Below, one piece after another: positions 1 through 7,324 of a DNA stretch of 64,000 bases. Made by a program: the position numbers and the translations under genes. Numbering within the stretch: the first letter of the stretch is position 1; each line of letters starts with the position of its first letter. The DNA is from Trichococcus sp. K1Tr (GTDB lineage Bacteria > Bacillota > Bacilli > Lactobacillales > Aerococcaceae). The notes under the pieces were generated by a model that was given only the letters and a program-made list of their open reading frames with translations, had not been told where the DNA came from and did no database searches. The stretch lies in contig NZ_JAQMHR010000001.1 in assembly GCF_028309625.1 (NCBI RefSeq), forward strand, positions 434,001-498,000. The letters are read 5' to 3'.

Positions 1-15
1 ATTTTATGCCTTACC

Positions 16-45
16 ATTATAACACATGCGCAAGGTTTAAACCTT
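16..45 (-). promoter_or_regulatory. possible leftward promoter with 14-bp palindrome
   Basis: A minus-strand -10 match TATAAT lies at 16-21. A perfect palindrome AAGGTTTAAACCTT lies at 32-45, where a -35 element and its repressor site could be. The gene it would serve lies to the left of the window, so this cannot be tested here. The -35 match itself is poor. Confidence 0.25.
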
Positions 46-163
46 AATTTCAAATAAGAATTTGAAAACCAAGCGCTTAAATTTATTATCAATATATTTA
101 TACACACTGACGAAAGCACCCCGGCAAAGATGCCGTCAACATGAAAACAGACGCTTTCTTTCA

Positions 164-192
164 TTGCCAACCGTAAATGATAATAGTATAAT
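164..192 (+). promoter_or_regulatory. zwf promoter
   Basis: The -35 TTGCCA (164-169) and -10 TATAAT (187-192) are separated by 17 bp. A second TATAAT overlaps slightly downstream (195-200). The transcript would start about 30 nt before the purine-rich ribosome binding site GGGGGG at 225-230. Confidence 0.65.
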
Positions 193-236
193 GATATAAT
201 GAATAGAATCTAATCATAATAAAAGGGGGGCATGTA

Positions 237-1757
237 ATGATTACCCAAAATACTGCTCTGTTCACTATTTTCGGAGCAACAGGTGATTTGGCTCACCGTA
301 AACTGTATCCATCATTATTTCGCTTATACAAAAAAGGATTCATCAAAGATAATTTTGCCGTTATCGGAACAGCGCGACGAGACTGGTCCGATGAACATTT
401 CCGTGAAGTGGTCCTGGATTCCATCAAAGATTTGACTGAGGATAAGGAAGAAGCTGTTTCTTTCGCAGCCCATTTCTATTACATCGCCCACAACGTCAAC
501 GACTCGGAACACTACGCCAAATTGAAGGTCTTGTCCGAATCCTTGGATGCCAAGTATTCGCTGTCAGGTAACCGCGTTTTCTATCTGGCGATGTCTCCTG
601 AATTTTTCGGCATCATTGCCGAAAAACTGAAGGAACAAAAGCTGATCACGGAAGACGGCTTCAACCGTTTGATCATCGAGAAGCCTTTCGGACGCGATTT
701 CGAATCCGCGGATGCGCTGAACACTAAGCTGCGCAAATCCTTTGACGAAAACCAAATTTTCCGTATCGATCATTATTTGGGCAAAGAAATGGTACAAAAC
801 ATCTCTGCTGTCCGATTCTCGAATATGATTTTCGAATCACTGTGGAACAACAAATACATCGATAACGTTCAGATCACCCTATCCGAGACAGTGGGCGTTG
901 AGGAACGCGGCGCTTATTACGATAACAATGGCGCTTTGCGCGATATGGTGCAAAATCATATCCTTCAGATCGTTGCCTTGTTGGTTATGGAACCGCCGCT
1001 GTCCTTGCAAGGCGAAGATGTCCGTTCCGAGAAAATTAAAGCTCTTCGTTCCCTGCGTCTGTATAACACACCTGAAGAGGTCAACCGCAACTTTATCCGG
1101 GCCCAGTACGCTGGAAACCCGGCAAAAGCGTTGCAAGCCTACCGGGAGGAACCTAACGTCGATCCTGCTTCATCAAGCGAAACCTTTGTGGCCGGCAAAA
1201 TTTTGGTCGATAATTTCCGTTGGAAAGGCGTTCCTTTCTACATCCGGACCGGCAAACAAATGGCTTCAAAAGAAACATACATCCATATCCAGTTCAAGCA
1301 CGTATCGATGAACATCTTCCCTACGGAAGGCGTCGACGAAATCGCTGAACCGAATGTACTGACCATCCATGTTTCACCGCTGGAAGGCTTCTCCTTACGC
1401 CTGAACGCCAAACGGGTCGGTCAAGGAACCGAGATGAAGAATATCCGCATGCACCACATCTATGATGAGGAAACGCAAGCAAACAGCCCTGAAGCCTATG
1501 AACGCCTCTTACTGGATTGCCTGAACGGCGACCCGACAAACTTTTCCCATTGGGATGAAGTCGCACAATCTTGGCGCTTCGTTGATGAGATCCGCAAAGT
1601 TTGGGACGCCCAAGAAGATTGTACGGATACCCTTTTCGCGTATGAGAGCCACTCAATGGGACCCAAAGAAAGTGACACTTTGCTTGAGCAGGACGGATTC
1701 CGCTGGACTGAATTCAACTGGAGTCAAAGTTACAAAGAAAAACAGGAAAACGAATAA
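237..1757 (+). CDS. zwf: glucose-6-phosphate 1-dehydrogenase
   Basis: Cytosolic enzyme that oxidises glucose 6-phosphate to 6-phosphogluconolactone with NADP+, the entry step of the oxidative pentose phosphate pathway. The N-terminal nucleotide fold shows FGATGDLA at residues 12-19 and EKPFG at 148-152. The family signature RIDHYLGKE at 176-184 carries the catalytic His and substrate-binding Lys. The length of 506 aa is normal. The ATG at 237 follows a G-rich ribosome binding site by six bases. The gene stands alone with its own promoter and a strong terminator and converges on nrnA. It is one of only two plus-strand genes in the window. Confidence 0.97.
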   Translation: MITQNTALFTIFGATGDLAHRKLYPSLFRLYKKGFIKDNFAVIGTARRDWSDEHFREVVLDSIKDLTEDKEEAVSFAAHFYYIAHNVNDSEHYAKLKVLSESLDAKYSLSGNRVFYLAMSPEFFGIIAEKLKEQKLITEDGFNRLIIEKPFGRDFESADALNTKLRKSFDENQIFRIDHYLGKEMVQNISAVRFSNMIFESLWNNKYIDNVQITLSETVGVEERGAYYDNNGALRDMVQNHILQIVALLVMEPPLSLQGEDVRSEKIKALRSLRLYNTPEEVNRNFIRAQYAGNPAKALQAYREEPNVDPASSSETFVAGKILVDNFRWKGVPFYIRTGKQMASKETYIHIQFKHVSMNIFPTEGVDEIAEPNVLTIHVSPLEGFSLRLNAKRVGQGTEMKNIRMHHIYDEETQANSPEAYERLLLDCLNGDPTNFSHWDEVAQSWRFVDEIRKVWDAQEDCTDTLFAYESHSMGPKESDTLLEQDGFRWTEFNWSQSYKEKQENE

Positions 1758-1761
1758 AACT

Positions 1762-1805
1762 AAAGGCCGGACAAAAGCGAAACGACGCTTTTGTCCGGCC
1801 TTTTT
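1762..1805. terminator. bidirectional terminator between zwf and nrnA
   Basis: A perfect 18-bp stem (1762-1779 with 1786-1803) and a 6-nt loop, with A-tract on one side and T-tract on the other. It can stop transcription of both convergent genes. Confidence 0.9.
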
Positions 1806-1823
1806 CGATTCAAGTCTGTTTCA

Positions 1824-2786
1824 TCAATGCGTGTTCTGCCATTCGATCGCAAGCTCTTCCAATTCCAAAATGATGTCGTTTATCTCCGCCTCATCCTTCG
1901 CGTTCGCTCCGCTCGCAAGCGGGTGCCCGCCTCCGCCATGCCGTTTGGCGACCTCATTGATGATCGGACCTTTTGAGCGCAGTCTGCAGCGGTACGTGCC
2001 GTTCGGTTGCTCCACAAATATCCCCCAACATAAAACGCCCTCTACGGTGCCCGGCAAAGGGACAACCGGAGCGGTGTCGCTGTCGACCGCACCGAATTTC
2101 CCAAGTATTTCTTGGGAGAGGATGATGCTGGCTACCCCGACATCATTGATCGTCAAACTCTGCAGGACGAACCCTGACAAATTGGCCGTTTTCAAGGAAT
2201 TCGTGTTCATCATTTGACTGATATCCGAAGCAGAAAAATCAAACTGCATCAATTTCGAGGCTATCTCCATCGTCACTGCTGTAGTCGCCGGATAGAGGAA
2301 TCTGCCCGTATCGCCGACGATGCCGGCATATAATAGCCGCGCCGCTGCAGCGTTCATCGGCAGCGCACCCTCAGTTGAAAAGGAAATCTTTGCGATGATC
2401 TCGCTGCTGCTGCTGGCGTGCGTCTCCACAAGGCAAATATCTCCGTAGGTGTCTTCATTCGGATGGTGATCGATTTTGATCAGATAATCACCTTTGACAA
2501 AGCGTTTGTCGCTGACTCTTGGCTGATTCGCTGTGTCCGTGACAATCACCAAGGCACCTTCGTAGGCCTCATCCGGAATGCTGTCCATGCTGCCGAGGTA
2601 AGAAAGGCTGTCTTCATTTTCGCCGACAACGAATACTTTTTTCTCAGGGTAGGCTTGCCTGATCAAGCTGGCGAGACCATTCTGCGAACCCAACGCATCT
2701 GGATCCGGACGCAGGTGCCGGTGGATGATGATGGTTGCGTACTCTTGAATTTTACTGACTATATCTGCATAAATCGGTTTTTCCAC
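1824..2786 (-). CDS. nrnA: DHH-family oligoribonuclease / pAp phosphatase NrnA
   Basis: Bifunctional nanoRNase that degrades 2-5-mer RNA and dephosphorylates 3'-phosphoadenosine 5'-phosphate in the cytosol; manganese-dependent in the family. Metal-binding motifs are visible: RPDPDA at about residues 26-31, DTAN at about 84-87, and DHH at about 106-108. A GGGGHPLASG motif of the DHHA1 substrate-binding domain is near the C-terminus. I chose the GTG at 2786 because a clear AGGAGG lies 7 nt upstream; a TTG at 2822 has no such site. The gene follows ytoI by 11 bp, as ytqI and ytoI are neighbours in Bacillus. Length 320 aa is normal. Confidence 0.93.
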   Translation of the reverse strand: MEKPIYADIVSKIQEYATIIIHRHLRPDPDALGSQNGLASLIRQAYPEKKVFVVGENEDSLSYLGSMDSIPDEAYEGALVIVTDTANQPRVSDKRFVKGDYLIKIDHHPNEDTYGDICLVETHASSSSEIIAKISFSTEGALPMNAAAARLLYAGIVGDTGRFLYPATTAVTMEIASKLMQFDFSASDISQMMNTNSLKTANLSGFVLQSLTINDVGVASIILSQEILGKFGAVDSDTAPVVPLPGTVEGVLCWGIFVEQPNGTYRCRLRSKGPIINEVAKRHGGGGHPLASGANAKDEAEINDIILELEELAIEWQNTH

Positions 2787-2797
2787 TTGCTGACCTC

Positions 2798-4120
2798 CTA
2801 CGATTTTTCCATCAGTTGGCAAATGACGATTGCTTTGCTGACCAGTGAATTTTCTAAATATACTTCGACATCCAATTTGGATGACCTTCTGCCCAATTCC
2901 AATATTTTTGAGCGTATCTCGATGACGCTGTCTATCTGGATCATCTTCAATTGATAGATGTCCATCTGCTCGATGACAGCATTCCGTTTCTGTAAGGTAT
3001 ACAAGATTTTTTTGGTTGTGCTCGCCAACACCTCGCTCAGCACCCCGAACGACACAGTCCCGAGACTGTTCGTCATTTGCGGTGTGATCCGGAAGCGATA
3101 AGCGGGTAGGCCGTCTCCTTCTTCAGAACTGGTCAAGGATAGGTTTTCTACGACTTGGTCCTCGATCGTGTTGCCGACTTGCGGCTGCCGCTGCGCCAAC
3201 TGCATGGCCTTCATGACATCCTGACGTGAAATGATGCCGAGCAGCTGCAGGTTATCTTTCACAACTGGCATCACTTCCAATCCATCCCAGATCATCCGGT
3301 GCGCCACGCTCGCCACACTCATGTGCGTTTTTGCGACTATCGGATCTCGGGTCATTACCCGTTCAAGCGAAAGCGTATCTGCTTTTCCAAGGATGTCCTT
3401 CGCCGTGATGATGCCCACAAGACGCATATTATGATTGACGATTGGGAAACGCGAGTGGGTGCTTTCGGTATTGAGATTGCGGTATTGGAACACGGTGTCG
3501 TCCAATGAGAGGAATTTCGTCTCATCAATCGGGGTGTAGATGTCGTCCACCAGCATAATTTCCTTTTTGATCAGTTGGTCCGTCATGGCACGGTTGATCA
3601 TTGTCGCTACGGTAAAGGTGTCATAGGTCGTGCGCAGTATCGGCATTTCGACCTGATCAGCCAAATGGACGATGCTTTCATCCGTATCGAACCCCCCCGT
3701 AATGAGCACTGCTGCGCCTTTTTCCAATGCGAATTCCTGGATATCATTCCGGTTACCGACGATCATAAGTGATCCGGGTGAAATGTAGCGTTCCATCGCT
3801 TCGCGTTGCATAGCGCCGATGATGAATTTGCTCAAAGTCTTGTCCAGGCCTTTCTTGCCTCCCAAAATATCCCCATCGATGATTTTGCAGATCTGGCCGA
3901 AAGTCAGCGTTTCGATATTCTCTTTCGACTTGCGTTCGATTCGGATGGTGCCTACCCGCTCGATGGTTGAAACCAATCCGATGTTCTCGGCATCCTTGAT
4001 GGCGCGGTAAGCTGTGCCTTCAGACATGTTCAAATTTTTGGCTATCGTGCGGACGGAAAGTTTTTCCCCGACCGGCAGCGTTTCGATGTATTGGATGATT
4101 TGCTCGTGTTTCGTTGCCAT
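2798..4120 (-). CDS. ytoI: HTH-DRTGG-CBS-hotdog protein (YtoI family)
   Basis: A 440-aa cytosolic protein with four recognisable parts: an N-terminal winged HTH (about residues 1-60), a DRTGG domain (about 70-180), a pair of CBS domains (about 190-310) and a C-terminal thioesterase-like hotdog domain. CBS pairs usually bind adenine nucleotides, so a ligand-sensing regulator is likely, but the ligand and target are unknown. It matches Bacillus YtoI in length and order. It is followed directly by nrnA and preceded by a relic of the next gene of the same cluster. The fit to the family is firm; the function is open. Confidence 0.85.
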   Translation of the reverse strand: MATKHEQIIQYIETLPVGEKLSVRTIAKNLNMSEGTAYRAIKDAENIGLVSTIERVGTIRIERKSKENIETLTFGQICKIIDGDILGGKKGLDKTLSKFIIGAMQREAMERYISPGSLMIVGNRNDIQEFALEKGAAVLITGGFDTDESIVHLADQVEMPILRTTYDTFTVATMINRAMTDQLIKKEIMLVDDIYTPIDETKFLSLDDTVFQYRNLNTESTHSRFPIVNHNMRLVGIITAKDILGKADTLSLERVMTRDPIVAKTHMSVASVAHRMIWDGLEVMPVVKDNLQLLGIISRQDVMKAMQLAQRQPQVGNTIEDQVVENLSLTSSEEGDGLPAYRFRITPQMTNSLGTVSFGVLSEVLASTTKKILYTLQKRNAVIEQMDIYQLKMIQIDSVIEIRSKILELGRRSSKLDVEVYLENSLVSKAIVICQLMEKS

Positions 4121-4140
4121 AGTGTACTCCCTTGCTTTCT

Positions 4141-4329
4141 CTATTGTAATGAAATGAAATCTCCCGGTTGCATGATGAGTCCGATGCCATCATCCAGAAG
4201 GGACAGAAAATCATTCGGATCCTGCTTGATCAGCGGAAACGTGTTGTAGTGGATTGGAACTGCAATTCGGTCCCGCTGTTTCAATGCATGAGCAGGATTA
4301 CCCGTGAAAAGATATCCTCGTGCGGTTCC
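4141..4329 (-). pseudogene. 3' remnant of a UPF0173 metal-dependent hydrolase (YtkL-like)
   Basis: Reading the minus strand from 4329 to the TAG at 4143-4141 gives 62 codons with no start and an upstream in-frame TGA at 4332-4330. The peptide contains AHALK, then VPIHYNTFPLIKQDPNDF, which is the C-terminal signature of the YtkL-type metallo-beta-lactamase-fold hydrolases (about 227 aa when complete). In Bacillus ytkL is a neighbour of ytoI, so this looks like the surviving last quarter of the ancestral gene. It now lies inside the leader of ytoI. No frame upstream continues the family. Confidence 0.75.
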
Positions 4330-4370
4330 TCACCTTTCTCTGTGACAAAAAACTGTATTATTCAGTGTCC

Positions 4371-4400
4371 ATCGTATCATGAAACAGTTTATTAGTACAA
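4371..4400 (-). promoter_or_regulatory. promoter of ytoI-nrnA
   Basis: The -35 TTGTAC (4395-4400) and extended -10 TGATACGAT (TACGAT at 4371-4376) are spaced 18 bp. The predicted transcript runs through the hydrolase relic for roughly 240 nt before ytoI. Confidence 0.5.
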
Positions 4401-4436
4401 CGAAAAGCGAGCGATATTATTTTGTTCTGCATACAT

Positions 4437-4466
4437 AAAAAAAGGCCTTCCGCACAGAAGGCCTTT
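4437..4466 (-). terminator. terminator after ZIP transporter gene
   Basis: Stem AAGGCCTTC / GAAGGCCTT with a 6-nt loop, followed on the minus strand by a run of seven T. Confidence 0.9.
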
Positions 4467-4480
4467 CAACGGATTATTCA

Positions 4481-5302
4481 TCATCCTAAAGCGACGTCAA
4501 GGATCATCATGACTGTGAAGCCGACCATAAGTCCCATCGTGGCAATATCGCTGTTGCCGTTCGTTTGCGACTCCGGTATCAGTTCCTCGACTACAACGAA
4601 GATCATGGCCCCGGCAGCGAACGCGAGCGCGTAAGGTAAAATCGCGCTCATCGATATGACGGCGGCTGCCCCGATGACGGCCGCAATCGGTTCAACGATG
4701 GCAGAAAGTTGGCCGTAATTGAAGGCCTTCAGCCTGCTGTTTCCATCAGCCCGGATCGGCATGGACAAGGCTGATCCTTCCGGTATGTTCTGGATGCCGA
4801 TACCGATCGCCAGACCGATGGCACTCAATAGCGTATTGTCCTCGGAAATGCCGGCTGCGACCGCTCCAAAACCGACTCCGACGGCCAAGCCTTCGGGAAT
4901 GTTATGGATCGTGATGGCCAAGAACAACAACAGATTGCGGGAAGCTTGGGTCTGCGGACCTTCCCGGTGTTCCATCGGTTCACCCAAGTGCAGATGGGGA
5001 ACGATTTTGTCCGTCATGCGCAGGAACACGCCGCCCAACAAAAAACCGATCGCCGCCGGAACCCACGACAAGCCACCGTAGCCGCTCTCTTCGGCATGGG
5101 AAATGGATGGAGCCAATAATGACCAAAATGATGCCGCTATCATGACCCCGGCAGCGAAGCCGCTCATGACGTCAAGGACTTTGCGGTTGACGGATTTGAA
5201 GAAAAACACAAATGAGGCACCTATGATGGTACAACCCCAAGTGAACAATCCCGCTATGAACGCTTGCATAATTGGATTTAATTGACTGAATGACTCTAAC
5301 AT
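4481..5302 (-). CDS. ZIP-family divalent metal transporter (GufA/ZupT-like)
   Basis: A 273-aa polytopic membrane protein. It carries the two hallmark ZIP motifs, [10 protein letters not shown] and [10 protein letters not shown], whose His, Asn and Glu residues line the binuclear metal site. A short His-rich stretch ([10 protein letters not shown]) lies in the loop before the first motif. Members import Zn, Fe or Mn; the exact metal cannot be read from the sequence. It is the last gene of a minus-strand group mntR-dinB-ZIP with a 43-bp gap and no terminator before it, so a metal-responsive repressor may control it. SD AAAGGGGAG lies 9 nt before the ATG. Confidence 0.9.
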   Translation of the reverse strand: MLESFSQLNPIMQAFIAGLFTWGCTIIGASFVFFFKSVNRKVLDVMSGFAAGVMIAASFWSLLAPSISHAEESGYGGLSWVPAAIGFLLGGVFLRMTDKIVPHLHLGEPMEHREGPQTQASRNLLLFLAITIHNIPEGLAVGVGFGAVAAGISEDNTLLSAIGLAIGIGIQNIPEGSALSMPIRADGNSRLKAFNYGQLSAIVEPIAAVIGAAAVISMSAILPYALAFAAGAMIFVVVEELIPESQTNGNSDIATMGLMVGFTVMMILDVALG

Positions 5303-5345
5303 GATTTTTATCTCCCCTTTATAATGAAATGATGAATGATTTCTG

Positions 5346-6476
5346 CTACAGATGCGTCGTGTCCCATAATGGCAACTGAATGTTCTCGTAGTGGATCGGG
5401 TCGAGCTGTGTTACGGTTATCCCCAATAAACGCACGTGCCGTTCGATCGTGCCGTTGTCCAACCAAAGTTCCCAGGCATGACGGAAAATATCCTCTGCTT
5501 GGGAAAAATGATCGATACGGGTTTTTCTTCTGGTTATCGTGTCGAAATCGGCGTAGCGGATCTTCAACACAATCGACCGCCCGTGCAGCTTGTTGGTGTG
5601 AAGAGCTCCTTGGACAGCCAGAGCGATTTGCTTCAGTTCCACCCTGACCTGTTCCTCATCCGTCAGGAACTGCGTAAAGGTGTGTTCTTTCCCGATCGAT
5701 TTCCTTTCCCGTTCAGGCTCCACCGCGCGGTTGTCGATGCCTCTGACCCGTTGGTAGAGGATATAGCCGTGCTTCCCGAATTGTGAAAGCAATTCACTTT
5801 GATCAAAAAGATAGAGATCCTCCCCGGAATGGATACCCAACAGTTTCATCTTTTCGACTGTCTTCTTGCCGACGCCATAAAACTTTTCAATTGGCAATCC
5901 CTGCAAAAAGCGGACTGCATCATTTGGTGTGATCACAGTCATGCCAGCCGGTTTCTGGAAGTCGGAAGCAATCTTTGCAATGAACTTATTGTAGGAAACA
6001 CCGGCCGAGCAAGTCAGACCCGTTTCCTGCCAGACTTCCCTTTGGATTTTCCTGGCAATCACTGTCGCACTGGACAGATTCTGTTTGTTCTTTGTGACAT
6101 CCAGATAGGCTTCATCCAACGACAACGGTTCTATCAAATCGGTGTAGCGCGCGAATATTCCCCGGATCTGTTGGGAAACAATCTTGTAATGGCTCATGCG
6201 CGGAGGAATGAAGATGGCTTCCGGGCAGAGTTCAAAAGCCTTCTGCGCACTCATCGCTGAATGGATGCCGAATTTCCTGGCGGCATAATTGGCTGTAGTC
6301 ACGACCCCTTTGCGACCGGTATCTCTCGGATGATTCGCAATGACGATCGGTTTGCCGCGATGTTCCGGATGATCCCTTTCCTCGATTGAAGCGTAGAAGG
6401 CATCCATATCCACGTGGATGATTTTTCTGCTTTTATCATTTTCGGGTTCCTTAAAGGTCAACATCCCAATCTGCAT
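5346..6476 (-). CDS. dinB: DNA polymerase IV (Y-family)
   Basis: Error-prone translesion polymerase. The catalytic motifs are [10 protein letters not shown] near the N-terminus (about residues 22-31) and [10 protein letters not shown], holding the metal-binding acidic residues. Helix-hairpin-helix and little-finger regions follow; the last residues (QLPLW) resemble a beta-clamp binding motif. I start it at the ATG at 6476 (376 aa) because AAGGAG lies 6 nt upstream; the longer frame to 6587 overlaps mntR and has no ribosome site. It lies 25 bp after mntR and 43 bp before the ZIP gene with no terminator between, so co-transcription with a metal regulator is likely. Confidence 0.95.
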   Translation of the reverse strand: MQIGMLTFKEPENDKSRKIIHVDMDAFYASIEERDHPEHRGKPIVIANHPRDTGRKGVVTTANYAARKFGIHSAMSAQKAFELCPEAIFIPPRMSHYKIVSQQIRGIFARYTDLIEPLSLDEAYLDVTKNKQNLSSATVIARKIQREVWQETGLTCSAGVSYNKFIAKIASDFQKPAGMTVITPNDAVRFLQGLPIEKFYGVGKKTVEKMKLLGIHSGEDLYLFDQSELLSQFGKHGYILYQRVRGIDNRAVEPERERKSIGKEHTFTQFLTDEEQVRVELKQIALAVQGALHTNKLHGRSIVLKIRYADFDTITRRKTRIDHFSQAEDIFRHAWELWLDNGTIERHVRLLGITVTQLDPIHYENIQLPLWDTTHL

Positions 6477-6501
6477 ACTGTTCTCCTTGTTTTGAACTGC
6501 T

Positions 6502-7146
6502 TTATTGAACGTGAATTTTACTTGCCGCTTTGAAACTGATTTGGTAAGACTGATGATTCTGGGACTGAAAAGTATACGGACCTTCATACGGCTCCACGTT
6601 TGTCAACAGATAGGGCACGCTTAACTTTACATCCTTGTTGAGCAAATACGCCAGAAATTCCTGATCGTCATCAACTTCCCTGATGATGAAGCGGCTGCCG
6701 ACTTCCAGCTCGATCAATGGTTTGCTTTCATAAACCTCGATCCGGCCGTCTTTGTCGGGTATCACGCCCCCATGCGGATCATATTTAGGAAAACCTAGAT
6801 AGGCATCCAGCCTATCGATCAAGCGATCCGATGAGACATGCTCCAACAATTCCGCTTCGTCATGTACCTCATCCCAGTTGAAATCCAATTTTTCCGAAAG
6901 GAACACTTCCCAAAGGCGATGTTTCCGGATCAGCTTATTTGCGATCAATTGGCCTTTGTCGGTGATCTGCACCCCTTGGTACGGGATGTGGCTGATCAGG
7001 CCATCCTTGAGCAACTTTACGGACATTTCAGTGACAGAAGCGGCAGATACGGATAAAGCCTGACCGATCTGCTTGTTATTGACAAGCTGTTTGTCTCCAC
7101 CCAATTCCATGATTACTTTCAGATAATCCTCTTTGTGCGGCGTCAT
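6502..7146 (-). CDS. mntR: DtxR/MntR-family metal-dependent repressor (SloR/ScaR-like)
   Basis: A 214-aa regulator with an N-terminal winged helix (about 1-65), a metal-binding and dimerisation region (about 70-140, with HRLWEVFL and HDEAELLEH bearing likely ligands), and a C-terminal FeoA/SH3-like domain. The start MTPHKEDYLK resembles streptococcal SloR/ScaR proteins, which repress Mn uptake genes when Mn is plentiful. Length is typical. AGGAGG precedes the ATG. A palindrome of the TTTAGG-N4-CCTAAA type lies between its promoter and start, so it is probably autoregulated, and downstream dinB and the ZIP transporter would share the control. Confidence 0.92.
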   Translation of the reverse strand: MTPHKEDYLKVIMELGGDKQLVNNKQIGQALSVSAASVTEMSVKLLKDGLISHIPYQGVQITDKGQLIANKLIRKHRLWEVFLSEKLDFNWDEVHDEAELLEHVSSDRLIDRLDAYLGFPKYDPHGGVIPDKDGRIEVYESKPLIELEVGSRFIIREVDDDQEFLAYLLNKDVKLSVPYLLTNVEPYEGPYTFQSQNHQSYQISFKAASKIHVQ

Positions 7147-7161
7147 GCGCTCCCTCCTCTT

Positions 7162-7177
7162 TTTAGGCTAACCTAAA
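7162..7177. promoter_or_regulatory. DtxR/MntR-type operator
   Basis: The palindrome TTTAGGCTAACCTAAA has 6-bp perfect arms around 4 bp and resembles known DtxR/SirR/MntR boxes (TTAGG-TTAG-CCTAA). It lies just downstream of the predicted transcription start of mntR, a position suited to repression. Confidence 0.7.
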
Positions 7178-7188
7178 CTATATTTTAT

Positions 7189-7216
7189 ATTATACGACAA
7201 ATCCGCTTGATTACAA
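7189..7216 (-). promoter_or_regulatory. promoter of mntR-dinB-ZIP
   Basis: The -35 TTGTAA (7211-7216), a 16-bp spacer and a consensus -10 TATAAT (7189-7194) read leftward into the operator and mntR. Confidence 0.6.
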
Positions 7217-7286
7217 GCCTAAAACCCACAATATTCGGTAGGCCACACGCCCATTATCTGATCATAAAATTTTTTTGAGCAACAAA

Positions 7287-7313
7287 AAAAGCCGGGAGCG
7301 TGTCCCGGCTTTC
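7287..7313 (-). terminator. adhE terminator
   Basis: Stem AAGCCGGGA / TCCCGGCTT with a short loop, followed by a run of seven T on the minus strand. Confidence 0.9.
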
Positions 7314-7324
7314 CTTATCTACTA

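Noticed and set aside
66-82. cre-like catabolite site around AAGCGCTT
   Set aside because: Only the central AAGCGCTT fits; flanks differ from the CcpA consensus, so it is too weak to call.
122-135. hairpin CGGCA-AAGA-TGCCG as terminator
   Set aside because: A 5-bp stem without a T-tract on either strand.
1555-2217. 220-aa plus-strand frame running out of zwf
   Set aside because: It runs through the terminator between zwf and nrnA and then antisense to nrnA.
4020-4214. 64-aa minus-strand frame upstream of ytoI
   Set aside because: It overlaps ytoI out of frame. The meaningful frame here is the hydrolase relic at 4141-4329.
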